The notes under the pieces are model-generated. The model worked only from the letters and a program-made list of their open reading frames with translations. It was not told where the DNA came from and did no database searches. 55,481 nt of DNA from TMED13 sp042090305. GTDB taxonomy: Bacteria; Pseudomonadota; Alphaproteobacteria; Methylaequorales; Methylaequoraceae. Positions 24,605 through 33,003 of this stretch are shown in pieces (positions within the stretch are counted from its first letter, which is position 1; the number at the start of each line of letters is the position of its first letter). The stretch covers positions 1 to 55,481 of the forward strand of contig JBELJQ010000008.1 in assembly GCA_042090305.1 (NCBI GenBank). The letters run 5' to 3'. A program made the position numbers and the translations under genes.

Positions 24605-25731
24605 TATTTATTCTGGCTAGTAGAGGTAATTATGCGAAGCTGAAAAATCTTATCCTATTATGCAGTGAGTCAAAAAAATTTAATGTTCACGTTGTTGTAT
24701 CTGGTCAATTAGTTTTAGATAAGTACTCAAAAATAATTCTGAAAGATCTAAAAAAATCTTTTACGTATCATCATGAAATATATTTTCAGGTTGAGGGTGA
24801 AAATAATCTTACTATGTTAAAGTCCTGTTCGTTGGCTATGACGGAGGTCAGCTCTATATTTTATAAAATTAAACCTGACCTTGTTGTAGTTCTGGCAGAT
24901 AGATTTGAGACCTTAGCCTTTGCAGCAGCAGCATCATTTTTAAATATCAAGCTTGCTCACCTTGAAGGTGGAGAGGAGTCGGGTTCAATCGATAATAAAA
25001 TTAGACATGCCGTTACAATGATGTCAGATATACATTTTCCATGTACTCAAAAATCAGAAAAATTTATTATAAAAATGATTGGTAAGCAAACTAATGTTTA
25101 TAATGTTGGATGTACTAGTTTTGATGAAATTAAAAAATTAAACATAAATAATATAGATTTCTTTGAGACTTTTAAAAGTAGTCATGGTGTGGGAGCAAAT
25201 ATTAAACTTGAGAAAAAAAAATATGTGATTTTTGCACTTCATCCTGTTACCACCAATTACTCAGAAAATGAAACAAATATAAATGAGTGTTTGATTGCTC
25301 TTACGAAGATTAATATACCAATTATTTTTTTATGGCCAAATATTGATGCAGGGTCCGATTTGATTTCTAAGGCCATAAGACAATTCAGAGAAAAAAATAC
25401 GAATAAAAATATTTTCTTTGTTAAAAGTATTTCAATAGAGTACTTTGCACCATTACTCAATAACTGCTCATGTATAATTGGAAACTCATCGACAGGACTC
25501 AGAGAATCGTCTTTTCTTGGAATACCATCAGTCAATATTGGTGAAAGACAATTGAATAGGGAAAGAGCCTCAAATGTCTTAGATATTAATTTTGATTATA
25601 AAAAAATTTTAAAGGCAGTTAAGATACAACTTAAGAAGAAATATAAACCTAGCTCACTTTATGGTTCTGGTGATAGTTCAAAAAAGATAGTCAAGTTTCT
25701 AATAAAATATTTTGAAAATGAAAAAATCTAA
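24580..25731 (+). CDS. neuC: UDP-N-acetylglucosamine 2-epimerase (hydrolysing), NeuC/LegG-like
   Basis: A GT-B-fold epimerase that converts a UDP-N-acetylhexosamine to the free 2-epimer plus UDP (ManNAc for NeuC, the 2,4-diacetamido analogue for LegG). The N-terminal ASRGNYAKLKNL, then VVLADRFETLAFAAAA, HLEGGEESGSIDNKIRHA and the C-terminal GNSSTGLRESSFLGIPSVNIG are all family hallmarks. The 383 aa length is normal. It overlaps neuB by 25 bp and the SQD1-like gene by 20 bp. Whether it makes ManNAc or the legionaminic precursor depends on whether the LegB-like enzyme and an aminotransferase feed it. Confidence 0.9.
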   Translation: MVNVKKKIVFILASRGNYAKLKNLILLCSESKKFNVHVVVSGQLVLDKYSKIILKDLKKSFTYHHEIYFQVEGENNLTMLKSCSLAMTEVSSIFYKIKPDLVVVLADRFETLAFAAAASFLNIKLAHLEGGEESGSIDNKIRHAVTMMSDIHFPCTQKSEKFIIKMIGKQTNVYNVGCTSFDEIKKLNINNIDFFETFKSSHGVGANIKLEKKKYVIFALHPVTTNYSENETNINECLIALTKINIPIIFLWPNIDAGSDLISKAIRQFREKNTNKNIFFVKSISIEYFAPLLNNCSCIIGNSSTGLRESSFLGIPSVNIGERQLNRERASNVLDINFDYKKILKAVKIQLKKKYKPSSLYGSGDSSKKIVKFLIKYFENEKI

Positions 25732-26881
25732 AAAAATAATTGTCCTGGGAGGTGACGGGTATTTAGGGTGGCCTGTTGCAATGTTTTTATCAAAAAATAA
25801 CTATGACGTTCTGATTATAGATGATTACTCAAAAAGGAAAATATGCAAAAAGTTAGGTATAAAATCTCTTTGTCCCGTAAAAAAATTAGATAAAAGAGTA
25901 AGTTCTTGGAACAAAATTAGTAAAAATAAAATTAAATATGAAATACAAAATTTAAGAGACTATGAAAAATCAAAACCAATATTTAATAAATTTCAGCCAG
26001 AAACAGTTATTCACCTTGCTGAGCAACCATCAGCCCCATACTCAATGATGAGTTATGAAGCAGCTTCTTTTACATTAAAAAATAATCTTGAGACAACTCT
26101 AAATTTAGCATACTTGGTAAACAATCTTGATACAAAAGCACACATAATTAAGTTGGGAACAATGGGGGAATACGGTACGCCAAATATTGATATTGAAGAA
26201 GGATTTATAAATATAAGACACAAAAATCGTGAAGACAAATTTTTATTTCCCAGAAAGGGAGGTTCACTTTACCATACTACAAAAATCCAAGATACTGACC
26301 TTTTGTATTTCTATGCGAGAGCATGGCAGCTGAGAGTTACTGATTTGATGCAAGGTCCAGTATACGGTTTACACACTCGAGAAACGAAATTTCATCAAAA
26401 TCTATGGACTTCTTTTTTTTACGATGGTATTTTCGGTACTGTTTTAAATAGATTTGTTGTCCAAGCAATCGCAGGTTTTCCATTAACAGTTTACGGCAAA
26501 GGTAACCAAAGAAGAGGATATTTAAATATCCTTGATACACTTGAATGTATAAAAATTGCCATTGAAAGTCCACCCAAGGTTGGTGAGCTAAAGATATTTA
26601 ACCAGTTTACCGAAGTTTTTACTGTTAACGAGTTGGCTGAAAAAGTTTTAAAATCTGCAAAGAATATTGGTCTAAAAAATCTTAAAATTAAAAAAATTAT
26701 TAACCCAAGGGTTGAAATGGAGGACCACTACTATAATCCAGTATGTGAAAACTTTAAAAATTTGGGACTAAAAGCAAATAGATTGTCTGATAATTATTTA
26801 GAGAATCTTATCGAAGAATTACTAATCTACAAATCAAAAATCAACCATAGTGAAATTCTACCAAATATAAAATGGAAATAA
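25712..26881 (+). CDS. UDP-sulfoquinovose synthase (SQD1/SqdB-like)
   Basis: An extended SDR close to SQD1, which combines UDP-glucose and sulfite to UDP-sulfoquinovose. GGDGYLGWPVA is the NAD loop (residues 14-24). EQPSAPYSM, GTMGEYGTPNIDIEEG and DLMQGPVYGLHT match SQD1. The catalytic residues align as Thr150, Tyr187 and Lys191, each five positions beyond plant SQD1 Thr145, Tyr182 and Lys186. YGKGNQRRGYLNI near the C-terminus is also shared. It sits between neuC and neuA, overlapping both. No SqdX-type lipid glycosyltransferase is adjacent, so the sulfonated sugar may go into the surface glycan and not a sulfolipid; this is inference. Confidence 0.88.
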   Translation: MKMKKSKKIIVLGGDGYLGWPVAMFLSKNNYDVLIIDDYSKRKICKKLGIKSLCPVKKLDKRVSSWNKISKNKIKYEIQNLRDYEKSKPIFNKFQPETVIHLAEQPSAPYSMMSYEAASFTLKNNLETTLNLAYLVNNLDTKAHIIKLGTMGEYGTPNIDIEEGFINIRHKNREDKFLFPRKGGSLYHTTKIQDTDLLYFYARAWQLRVTDLMQGPVYGLHTRETKFHQNLWTSFFYDGIFGTVLNRFVVQAIAGFPLTVYGKGNQRRGYLNILDTLECIKIAIESPPKVGELKIFNQFTEVFTVNELAEKVLKSAKNIGLKNLKIKKIINPRVEMEDHYYNPVCENFKNLGLKANRLSDNYLENLIEELLIYKSKINHSEILPNIKWK

Positions 26882-27582
26882 AGAAAAATACTGTCTGTGC
26901 ATTTATTCCCGCTAGAGGTGGTTCAAAAACAATTAAACTTAAGAACTTAGTTGAAATAAACAATAAGCCATTAATATTTTATGCTATATCAACTTTACTG
27001 AAATTAGATAAAGTTTTAGATTCAATAGTATGTTCGACAGATCATGAATCAATTCAAAGTTACGTTGAAAGCTTTGGTATAGCTGTGGTACCAAGGCCAA
27101 AAAGCTTGTCAGTTGATAGCAGTAAAACCGAAGAAAGTATTAATCATTATTTAAGAGAATATCTTAATGATAGTTTACCAGAATTTATCTTTTTAGTTCA
27201 ACCAACTTCCCCACTAACAAGAGAAGAAGATTATTTGAAATTACTATCAATGATTAAAGAATATGATTTATCAGATTCAGTTCAAACTATTTGCAAAGTA
27301 AAGCATCATGATCACGCTATTAATCAACGAATCATAAAGAATGGTTATGTAAATTTTGTTTATAAAAATTTAAGAAAGAAACTTTATAATAAACAAAAAA
27401 AACCTGAACACTTCAAATTTGGAAACCTTGTAGTATTTAGAACGTTATCTTTTTTAAATACTGGTAGTGTTTTTGGAAATAAAAGTAAATATCTTGAAGT
27501 ACCTGAAAAATATTGTATTGATATTGATAATTATGAGGATGTAGAAAAATTAAACTTTCTTATGAAAAAAGGTTTCTTTTAG
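26872..27582 (+). CDS. neuA: Acylneuraminate cytidylyltransferase (NeuA/LegF-like)
   Basis: A second NeuA-type CMP-nonulosonate synthetase, with IPARGGSKTIKLKN at the N-terminus and LVQPTSPLTR mid-protein. The 236 aa length is typical. It closes the second nonulosonate gene set (LegB-like, NeuB, NeuC, SQD1-like, NeuA), overlapping the SQD1-like gene by 10 bp. Its stop overlaps the convergent minus-strand gene by 4 bp, so the operon ends here. With the copy at 21851 and SpsF at 11755 there are three candidate nonulosonate-activating enzymes, matching the three NeuB-family synthases. Confidence 0.9.
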   Translation: MEIKKNTVCAFIPARGGSKTIKLKNLVEINNKPLIFYAISTLLKLDKVLDSIVCSTDHESIQSYVESFGIAVVPRPKSLSVDSSKTEESINHYLREYLNDSLPEFIFLVQPTSPLTREEDYLKLLSMIKEYDLSDSVQTICKVKHHDHAINQRIIKNGYVNFVYKNLRKKLYNKQKKPEHFKFGNLVVFRTLSFLNTGSVFGNKSKYLEVPEKYCIDIDNYEDVEKLNFLMKKGFF

Positions 27583-28892
27583 ACTATTTCGAGAATTTTT
27601 CTCTTGTAACTTTCAACAGTTTTACTCTTTCTTGGTAAAAGATATTTTTCAAATAATTTATCCTTTTCGTTGATTTTATATTTTTTTATTAATCGATTAT
27701 TTATTCCATCATTCAATAAATTACATAATTTATTATAAGTTCTGGCGTAGTGAAAATATTTATTTTCTTTAAAAAAGAAAATAAAATCTTTATAAAAATC
27801 TTTAGAAGCTTCATCAAATATAGGTAAGATTACAATTTTATTTTTTTGAATACTTTCAATTAACGTAGTGGAATTAAAACCAACAATGATCTTTGATTCT
27901 AATATAAGATTATGAGAAATCTCACCTTTTTCATGATTATAATTTAAATAGAGATTTTTAAGCTTATTTATATTTATTTTATTATCTAATGCCACTTTCT
28001 CTAAATAATTAATCCATGTTCCGCCCCACTTAAGTTTTATACAAAATTTTTTCTTAGGATTATGCTTTGCTAATTTAAGAATCTCAGAATGAGTTTTATA
28101 ACACAAACTATGAAATCCTATCTCATTTTTATTTGGCCACATTTTATTATTATTCACTGTTGAGAGACCGTTTCCTGAACCAAAGGAAAAGAGCGTCATA
28201 TCATATTTGATTGGTTTAGATTTTTTGATCATATAAAATTTTTGCATTCTAATATTTCCCATTACACTTATTTTATCTTTAGAAACAAATTTTATGTCAG
28301 TCCATATTCTTTTAACATTTTCATTATGTACAAAAATATGATCACCCTGAAAATTTTTTCTTGAATTAAATAATTTTTTTAATCCATTAATGTGTCCCTT
28401 TGCGTCAAATATACTTTCTTTGTGCATAACAATGTATGGAACCTTAATTTTACTCGAAATTATTCCCCAGTCATAATCTTGCTTATAGAATGGTGATGCT
28501 CCAAAAACTCCTCTAATATCATTCAATTTATAGTAAACTTTTAAAAAAGAAGTCAGAAACTTATGATATTCTTTTCTATTATTTGAATTAGTCTTCTCTT
28601 TTTTTAAGGAAATTAATTTTCTTTGTTCGTGTGTAAAGAAAATATTTAAAAATCGTGTATACCATGAAAATGGTAAATAAACTAAATTGATACCCTCAAA
28701 TTTAGATATAATTTCTAGCTCGCCTCTAAATCTTTGATGATTAAGAACTAGTATATTTTTAGCGTTTCGTTTCTTAGTCCCAATAGTTTTAGTTTTAAAA
28801 TAATAAAGTAATGCTAAAAAAATAATTAAGCCGGATTGCACAAGTATAAAAAGAATTTTTTTCTTTAAAATTTGTTTAAATGTTAGATTCAT
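27579..28892 (-). CDS. Uncharacterised membrane-anchored protein, putative GT-B transferase (paralogue of 17904-19205)
   Basis: A 437 aa protein with one N-terminal hydrophobic segment (about residues 14-32). It shares a block order with the plus-strand gene at 17904: a VMHKESIF element, HIFVHNENVKRIW, KISVMGNIRMQKFY, TLFSFGSG, and a C-terminal GFNSTTLIESIQKNKIVILPIF. These resemble acceptor and donor loops of GT-B enzymes of the CDP-glycerol transferase kind, but I cannot name the family. It is the lone minus-strand gene between two plus-strand operons, convergent with neuA and divergent from the GT4 gene. A transferase using one of the CMP-sugars made next door is possible but not shown. 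Confidence 0.6.
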   Translation of the reverse strand: MNLTFKQILKKKILFILVQSGLIIFLALLYYFKTKTIGTKKRNAKNILVLNHQRFRGELEIISKFEGINLVYLPFSWYTRFLNIFFTHEQRKLISLKKEKTNSNNRKEYHKFLTSFLKVYYKLNDIRGVFGASPFYKQDYDWGIISSKIKVPYIVMHKESIFDAKGHINGLKKLFNSRKNFQGDHIFVHNENVKRIWTDIKFVSKDKISVMGNIRMQKFYMIKKSKPIKYDMTLFSFGSGNGLSTVNNNKMWPNKNEIGFHSLCYKTHSEILKLAKHNPKKKFCIKLKWGGTWINYLEKVALDNKININKLKNLYLNYNHEKGEISHNLILESKIIVGFNSTTLIESIQKNKIVILPIFDEASKDFYKDFIFFFKENKYFHYARTYNKLCNLLNDGINNRLIKKYKINEKDKLFEKYLLPRKSKTVESYKRKILEIV

Positions 28893-28902
28893 AGTCTTGA
28901 AA

Positions 28903-28912
28903 ATTATATAAT
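28903..28912. promoter_or_regulatory. Palindromic bidirectional -10 candidate
   Basis: The 39 bp gap between divergent genes holds ATTATATAAT, a perfect palindrome that reads TATAAT on both strands (28907-28912 plus, 28903-28908 minus). It could serve as overlapping -10 boxes for both genes, with very short leaders. -35 elements are not clear, and AT-rich DNA yields such strings by chance. Confidence 0.3.
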
Positions 28913-28931
28913 TATTATATTAGATAAAATT

Positions 28932-29996
28932 ATGAATAAAACTATTTTATATCCATTTGTTGGTGACTCTGTTGGAGGAAGCCAAATCAATACAATAAAT
29001 ATTATTAAATATCTTAAGAAAAAAAAAAAAAGATTTTTGATTTGCATAATGAATGAAGGACCTTTGAATAAGTTTCTAATTAAAAACAATCTAGAGCATG
29101 TAACTTTATTCCCAAGTATGAAATTTTCTGGTGGATTATTATTTAAGGTAAGAAATTTTTATTATATTCTTAAATTTCTAAGAAGAAACAAAGTAAAAAT
29201 AATTCATACAAATGATCTTCGTATGCATTATTTTTGGATTCCTTTCTGCGTTCTTCTAAAAATAAAACATTTTTGGCAACAACACTCAGCCTATTATTCA
29301 AAAAAAAATATTTTATACTCAAACTTTTCACATAGGATTTTAACAGTGTCAGAATTCTGTAAAAAATCATTTACAAATCAAATGTCCAAAAGAGCAATTG
29401 TAATTAAAAATATATTTAGTCCAGTTATTTTAAATAATTTCAAAATTAAAAACTATAATCAAAAGATAGTTATTACATTTATTGGTAATAATAGTAGACA
29501 AAAGAGATTACATATATTTCTGGGAATAGTTGAAAAATTAGTCTCTTATTATAAAGAAAAAATTCTTATAGTAATTGTAGGAAATATTGAAAACTTTAAC
29601 GAGATTATTAGTAGTTACGACATTAAGAATATAAAGCACTATAAATTCTCTGATGAAATATTTTCTATCCTTAAATCCAGTTCACTATTAATAGCTCCAT
29701 CAGCTAACGAGGGGTTTGGAAGAATAATTATAGAGTCTATGTTGGCAGAGACTTTAGTGCTTGCATCAAGAAGTGGTGGGCACAAAGAAATAATTAATGA
29801 AAATGAAACAGGGTTCCTTGCAGAGTTAGATTGTATTGATGACTTTTATGAGAGTGCAATAAAAATTTTATCACTTTCCTTAAAAGAAAAAAATAAAATT
29901 ATAAGAACGGCATTTAAATTTGCTAAGACAAACTTCCTACAAGCTGATACATTAGAAAATCTTTTAGATACTTATAAATGCCAAAAAAAATATTAA
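28932..29996 (+). CDS. Glycosyltransferase family 4
   Basis: A GT-B retaining glycosyltransferase. An N-terminal GGSQINTINI element (acceptor-side loop), FIGNNSRQKRLHIFL at the inter-domain start of the donor domain and APSANEGFGRIIIESMLA, with the E-x7-E donor motif near residues 259-267, define the family. A 13-A run at 29019-29031 encodes five Lys early in the gene. It opens the third block of the island, downstream of a short divergent promoter region, and overlaps the next GT gene by 19 bp. It would transfer a nucleotide-activated sugar at the cytoplasmic face of the inner membrane; donor and acceptor are unknown. Confidence 0.87.
   Translation: MNKTILYPFVGDSVGGSQINTINIIKYLKKKKKRFLICIMNEGPLNKFLIKNNLEHVTLFPSMKFSGGLLFKVRNFYYILKFLRRNKVKIIHTNDLRMHYFWIPFCVLLKIKHFWQQHSAYYSKKNILYSNFSHRILTVSEFCKKSFTNQMSKRAIVIKNIFSPVILNNFKIKNYNQKIVITFIGNNSRQKRLHIFLGIVEKLVSYYKEKILIVIVGNIENFNEIISSYDIKNIKHYKFSDEIFSILKSSSLLIAPSANEGFGRIIIESMLAETLVLASRSGGHKEIINENETGFLAELDCIDDFYESAIKILSLSLKEKNKIIRTAFKFAKTNFLQADTLENLLDTYKCQKKY
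29019..29031 (+). repeat. Poly-A tract (13 A) near the 5' end of a GT4 gene
   Basis: Thirteen A at about codons 30-34 of the 28932-29996 glycosyltransferase, encoding Lys. A one-base slip would truncate the enzyme near residue 35. Confidence 0.9.
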
Positions 29997-31030
29997 TGAT
30001 AATATCTGATTTAGGTTCAGGTGGAGCACAAAAGAATTTTACTTTTGTTGCTAATCTTCTTGCTAGAAATGATTTTGATTTAAGTATTTTAAAATTCAAT
30101 AATGAAAAAAGCTTTTTTAAAATTGATAACAAAATTAAAATTTACAACTTAAATTTACTTTATATTTCAAAAAATATTTTTCAAAAAATTACCTATAATG
30201 TTTATAGAATTTTTAAAATAAGACGATTCATAAAAAAAAAATGCCCAAATATAATTATAAGCTTTATGAATCAAACAAATATTTTAACCATATTAGCGTC
30301 AATGATGACTAATTCTAAAGTTATAATATCAGATAGAAATAACCCTAAAAAACAACCAGACCATTTTTTTTGGAAACTCTTGAGATTCTTCATATATAAA
30401 AAAGCAAATCTTTTAATTGTAAATAGTCAAGAAGCCTTTTACTACTATCAAAAAAATCTTTTAAATAAAAATATTAAGTTAATCAACAACCCTATTGAAT
30501 ACAAGGGTACGTATCGCAGTAAGAAAAAGATAATTTTATCTGTATCAAGATTACATAAGCAAAAATCTTTAGAAACTCTTTTATTTGCATTTTCAAAGTT
30601 TATTCAGAAAAATAAATCTTGGAAATTAATTATTATAGGAAAAGGTGAAGAGGATGTTAAATTAAAAAAAATAAGTAAGGAACTTTTCATAGAAAATAAA
30701 GTCTCCTGGATTAACCAGACAAAAGATATTGATAAATATTACAAAATTGCCCAGATATTTTGTTTAACTTCTAGATATGAAGGTTTTTCAAATTCACTAT
30801 TAGAAGCATTATCACATAATTTAAATTGTGTAGTAAGTGAAAGTGCCATTTCACAGAATAAGAATATCCATCAATTTATTACTACGTTTAAAACAACTGA
30901 TAGTGAAGATTTACTAAAAAAATTAAATACAGTATTAACTCAAAAGAAACAAATAGATAGTGCAGAACTTATTAATAAGGAGTTCTCAAAAGATAAAATA
31001 GTTAAAGATTGGATTGATTGCTTGGGTTAA
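29978..31030 (+). CDS. Glycosyltransferase family 4
   Basis: A GT-B retaining glycosyltransferase with the N-terminal GSGGAQKNFTFVANLL motif, ILSVSRLHKQKSLETLLFAF at the start of the donor domain and CLTSRYEGFSNSLLEALS holding the donor E-x7-E. The 350 aa length is typical for O-antigen GT4 enzymes of the PglA/WbnH kind. It overlaps the previous GT by 19 bp, so two sequential sugars are probably added by this pair. It is followed by a 61 bp gap, one of the few in the block. Specificity cannot be read from sequence. Confidence 0.88.
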   Translation: MPKKILMIISDLGSGGAQKNFTFVANLLARNDFDLSILKFNNEKSFFKIDNKIKIYNLNLLYISKNIFQKITYNVYRIFKIRRFIKKKCPNIIISFMNQTNILTILASMMTNSKVIISDRNNPKKQPDHFFWKLLRFFIYKKANLLIVNSQEAFYYYQKNLLNKNIKLINNPIEYKGTYRSKKKIILSVSRLHKQKSLETLLFAFSKFIQKNKSWKLIIIGKGEEDVKLKKISKELFIENKVSWINQTKDIDKYYKIAQIFCLTSRYEGFSNSLLEALSHNLNCVVSESAISQNKNIHQFITTFKTTDSEDLLKKLNTVLTQKKQIDSAELINKEFSKDKIVKDWIDCLG

Positions 31031-31049
31031 ATGATTGTATTATCATTTA

Positions 31050-31055
31050 TATAAT
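31050..31055 (+). promoter_or_regulatory. Candidate -10 box before the second PhyH gene
   Basis: TATAAT in the 61 bp gap, 36 bp before the GTG at 31092, with a weak TTAAAT -35-like hexamer 17 bp upstream (31027-31032). This is plausible in outline but weak. Confidence 0.28.
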
Positions 31056-31091
31056 TGTATAAATCAATTGTCTTAAAGTGATGTAATTATT

Positions 31092-31988
31092 GTGTTTAAA
31101 TATATAATCCAGAAAGTAAGAACTCTATACATGGTATTATTAAATCCAGGAAACAATCTCCGTTTACTTTTTTCTAATACTGATAAAGGAATCAAAGCTT
31201 TTAGTAACCTTTCATCTTTTTTTAATCATAAATCATTAAAAAAAAGAAAAGATATAATTAAAGCACAACTAGATTCTAAAAAATTTCAAGAATTTAAAAA
31301 AACTGGGTTTTATCATATTAAAAACAGAGACTTTGATAAAATAAATGAATTAATAATCTCTTTGAAGAAAATTAAGCTTGATAAAACTAATTCTAAAAAA
31401 AAATTCTTAATTTCAAATCAAATATACTCATCTGATAAAATTTTTAAATTAATTAGAACATTAATACTTAATGAAAATTTTTTTTTACCATTAGTTAACT
31501 ATTTCGAGCATGTTCCAGTTTTGAATATGATGGCTTTATGGCATTCACCTAATAAGAAGTACGAGAAAGGCAGAAGTCAAGATTTTCATTTGGACTGTGA
31601 GGATACCAAGCAAATCAAAGTATTTATTGCACTTGATAAAATTACATTAAAATCTGGCCCAATGAATATAATTACGGCAAATGAGAGTGAAAGAATCATG
31701 AACTATTTTAATAGAAACACTTTAGGTTATGTAAATAGTAAAAAAATTAGTGATTCAGAGATTTTCAAGCACATTAACAAATCAAAAGTAAAAACTTTAG
31801 TCGCAGAAAAAGGAGATATTTTGATGGTAGATACTTGTAGATGTTATCATTATGGAAGCAGGCCAGGAACAGTGCCAAGGAATTTATTATTCTTACAGTT
31901 TTTATCTTTGTCCTCTAATAAGATCCCAATAAAATTTACTCAGGAACCTTATAGGTGTATTGAATCAATGCTTTTTTGTTATAGTTAG
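31092..31988 (+). CDS. PhyH-type Fe(II)/2-oxoglutarate-dependent dioxygenase
   Basis: The second PhyH-like oxygenase of the window. The facial triad is His166-x-Asp168 (DFHLDCED) and His253 (CYHYGSRPG), with Arg residues downstream (RPGTVPRN). The strand FIALDKITLKSGPMNII is typical. The chosen GTG start gives 298 aa; an ATG at 31131 (codon 14) is possible. It is flanked by gaps of 61 and 59 bp, each with a TATAAT, so it may be transcribed separately. Similarity to the member at 9759 is limited to the motifs, suggesting a different substrate. Tailoring of a glycan sugar or its lipid carrier is inferred. Confidence 0.75.
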   Translation: MFKYIIQKVRTLYMVLLNPGNNLRLLFSNTDKGIKAFSNLSSFFNHKSLKKRKDIIKAQLDSKKFQEFKKTGFYHIKNRDFDKINELIISLKKIKLDKTNSKKKFLISNQIYSSDKIFKLIRTLILNENFFLPLVNYFEHVPVLNMMALWHSPNKKYEKGRSQDFHLDCEDTKQIKVFIALDKITLKSGPMNIITANESERIMNYFNRNTLGYVNSKKISDSEIFKHINKSKVKTLVAEKGDILMVDTCRCYHYGSRPGTVPRNLLFLQFLSLSSNKIPIKFTQEPYRCIESMLFCYS

Positions 31989-32006
31989 CATTTTATGAAA
32001 AAAAAT

Positions 32007-32012
32007 TATAAT
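32007..32012 (+). promoter_or_regulatory. Candidate -10 box before the methyltransferase gene
   Basis: TATAAT in the 59 bp gap, 35 bp before the ATG at 32048. The -35 region (TTAGCA at 31985-31990, 16 bp spacing) is a poor match. Could start a transcript for the CDP-glucose gene block. Confidence 0.27.
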
Positions 32013-32047
32013 AATTAAAATTCTGAAAGTAGTGTTATTAATATAAA

Positions 32048-32923
32048 ATGAAACCAAATAAAATAAAACAAATATTAAAGAAATTAAAACTGATAAATGA
32101 AAATAGTGTAAAACTATACTCAACTGGCACACGTGATAATAAAGACATAAAAGTTTATAAAGATGAACATACAGGAATTATTTTTATCGATGATTATATA
32201 ACTGAAAAAAAAGTATACGAGTTAGGAAAATATAGAGAGGATAAAAAAAGAATAAGTGGCGATCCATCCTATGAAAGATCGATTGATTTAAAAAGGAGGT
32301 TAACTAACTATCAACAATTTTATCTTGGAAAAAAAGTTATTGATTTTGGATGTGGGTCTGGAGACTTTTTGAGAGCAGTAAAAAGCAAATCTATGCAATG
32401 TTGTGGAGTGGAAGTCCAGAAAGATTACAGAGAAAATTTAAAAGATAATGGAATAAATTGTTTAGAAAGCTTGAGTGAACTCAAAAATAGTCTTTATGAT
32501 TCGGCTTTTGCATTTCATTCAGTCGAACATTTGAATAATCCGATACTCTTTCTTAAAGAAATAAAGAAAAAGTTAAATAAGAATGGTGTAGCCATAATAG
32601 AAGTTCCACATGCTAATGATTTCTTACTTAATATAATAAAACACGAAGCCTTCAAAAAATTCACTCTATGGAGCCAACATCTTATTCTTCATACAAGGTT
32701 ATCTCTTGAAATCTTTTTAAAAGAGGCAGGTTTTTCGAATATAATAATTCAAGGTATTCAAAGATATCCGCTTTCTAATCACTTAAAATGGATTTTAGAA
32801 AATAAACCTGGTGGCCATAAATCAATTATTTCATCGCTAGATTCTGATAATTTACACCTGGCTTATGAAAGAGCACTTCAAAAAATTGATGCTACTGATA
32901 CACTAGTAGCAATTGCTAAATAA
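32048..32923 (+). CDS. Class I SAM-dependent methyltransferase
   Basis: A Methyltransf_23-type enzyme. SAM motif I is VIDFGCGSGDFL (about residues 97-108), then GVEVQ at the acidic second strand, AFHSVEHLNNP as motif II and IIEVPHAND. The N-terminal ~90 residues carry a small extra domain, and the C-terminus has an HTRLSLEIFLKEAGF element common to sugar or lipid-quinone methyltransferases. It lies 80 bp upstream of rfbF. It probably O- or N-methylates a sugar during glycan assembly; the target is unknown. Confidence 0.84.
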   Translation: MKPNKIKQILKKLKLINENSVKLYSTGTRDNKDIKVYKDEHTGIIFIDDYITEKKVYELGKYREDKKRISGDPSYERSIDLKRRLTNYQQFYLGKKVIDFGCGSGDFLRAVKSKSMQCCGVEVQKDYRENLKDNGINCLESLSELKNSLYDSAFAFHSVEHLNNPILFLKEIKKKLNKNGVAIIEVPHANDFLLNIIKHEAFKKFTLWSQHLILHTRLSLEIFLKEAGFSNIIIQGIQRYPLSNHLKWILENKPGGHKSIISSLDSDNLHLAYERALQKIDATDTLVAIAK

Positions 32924-33003
32924 TATCTAGAAATTTCAAATAAATATTTTCATAAATAAAAAAATTGAAAATGTTACCTAAAAGGTGTATCAATTATTTA
33001 AAA

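Noticed and set aside
32965..33003. TTG-initiated N-terminal extension of rfbF
   Set aside because: Adds 13 residues outside the family; the ATG at 33004 gives exactly the Salmonella RfbF length and starts at the conserved nucleotide-binding strand.
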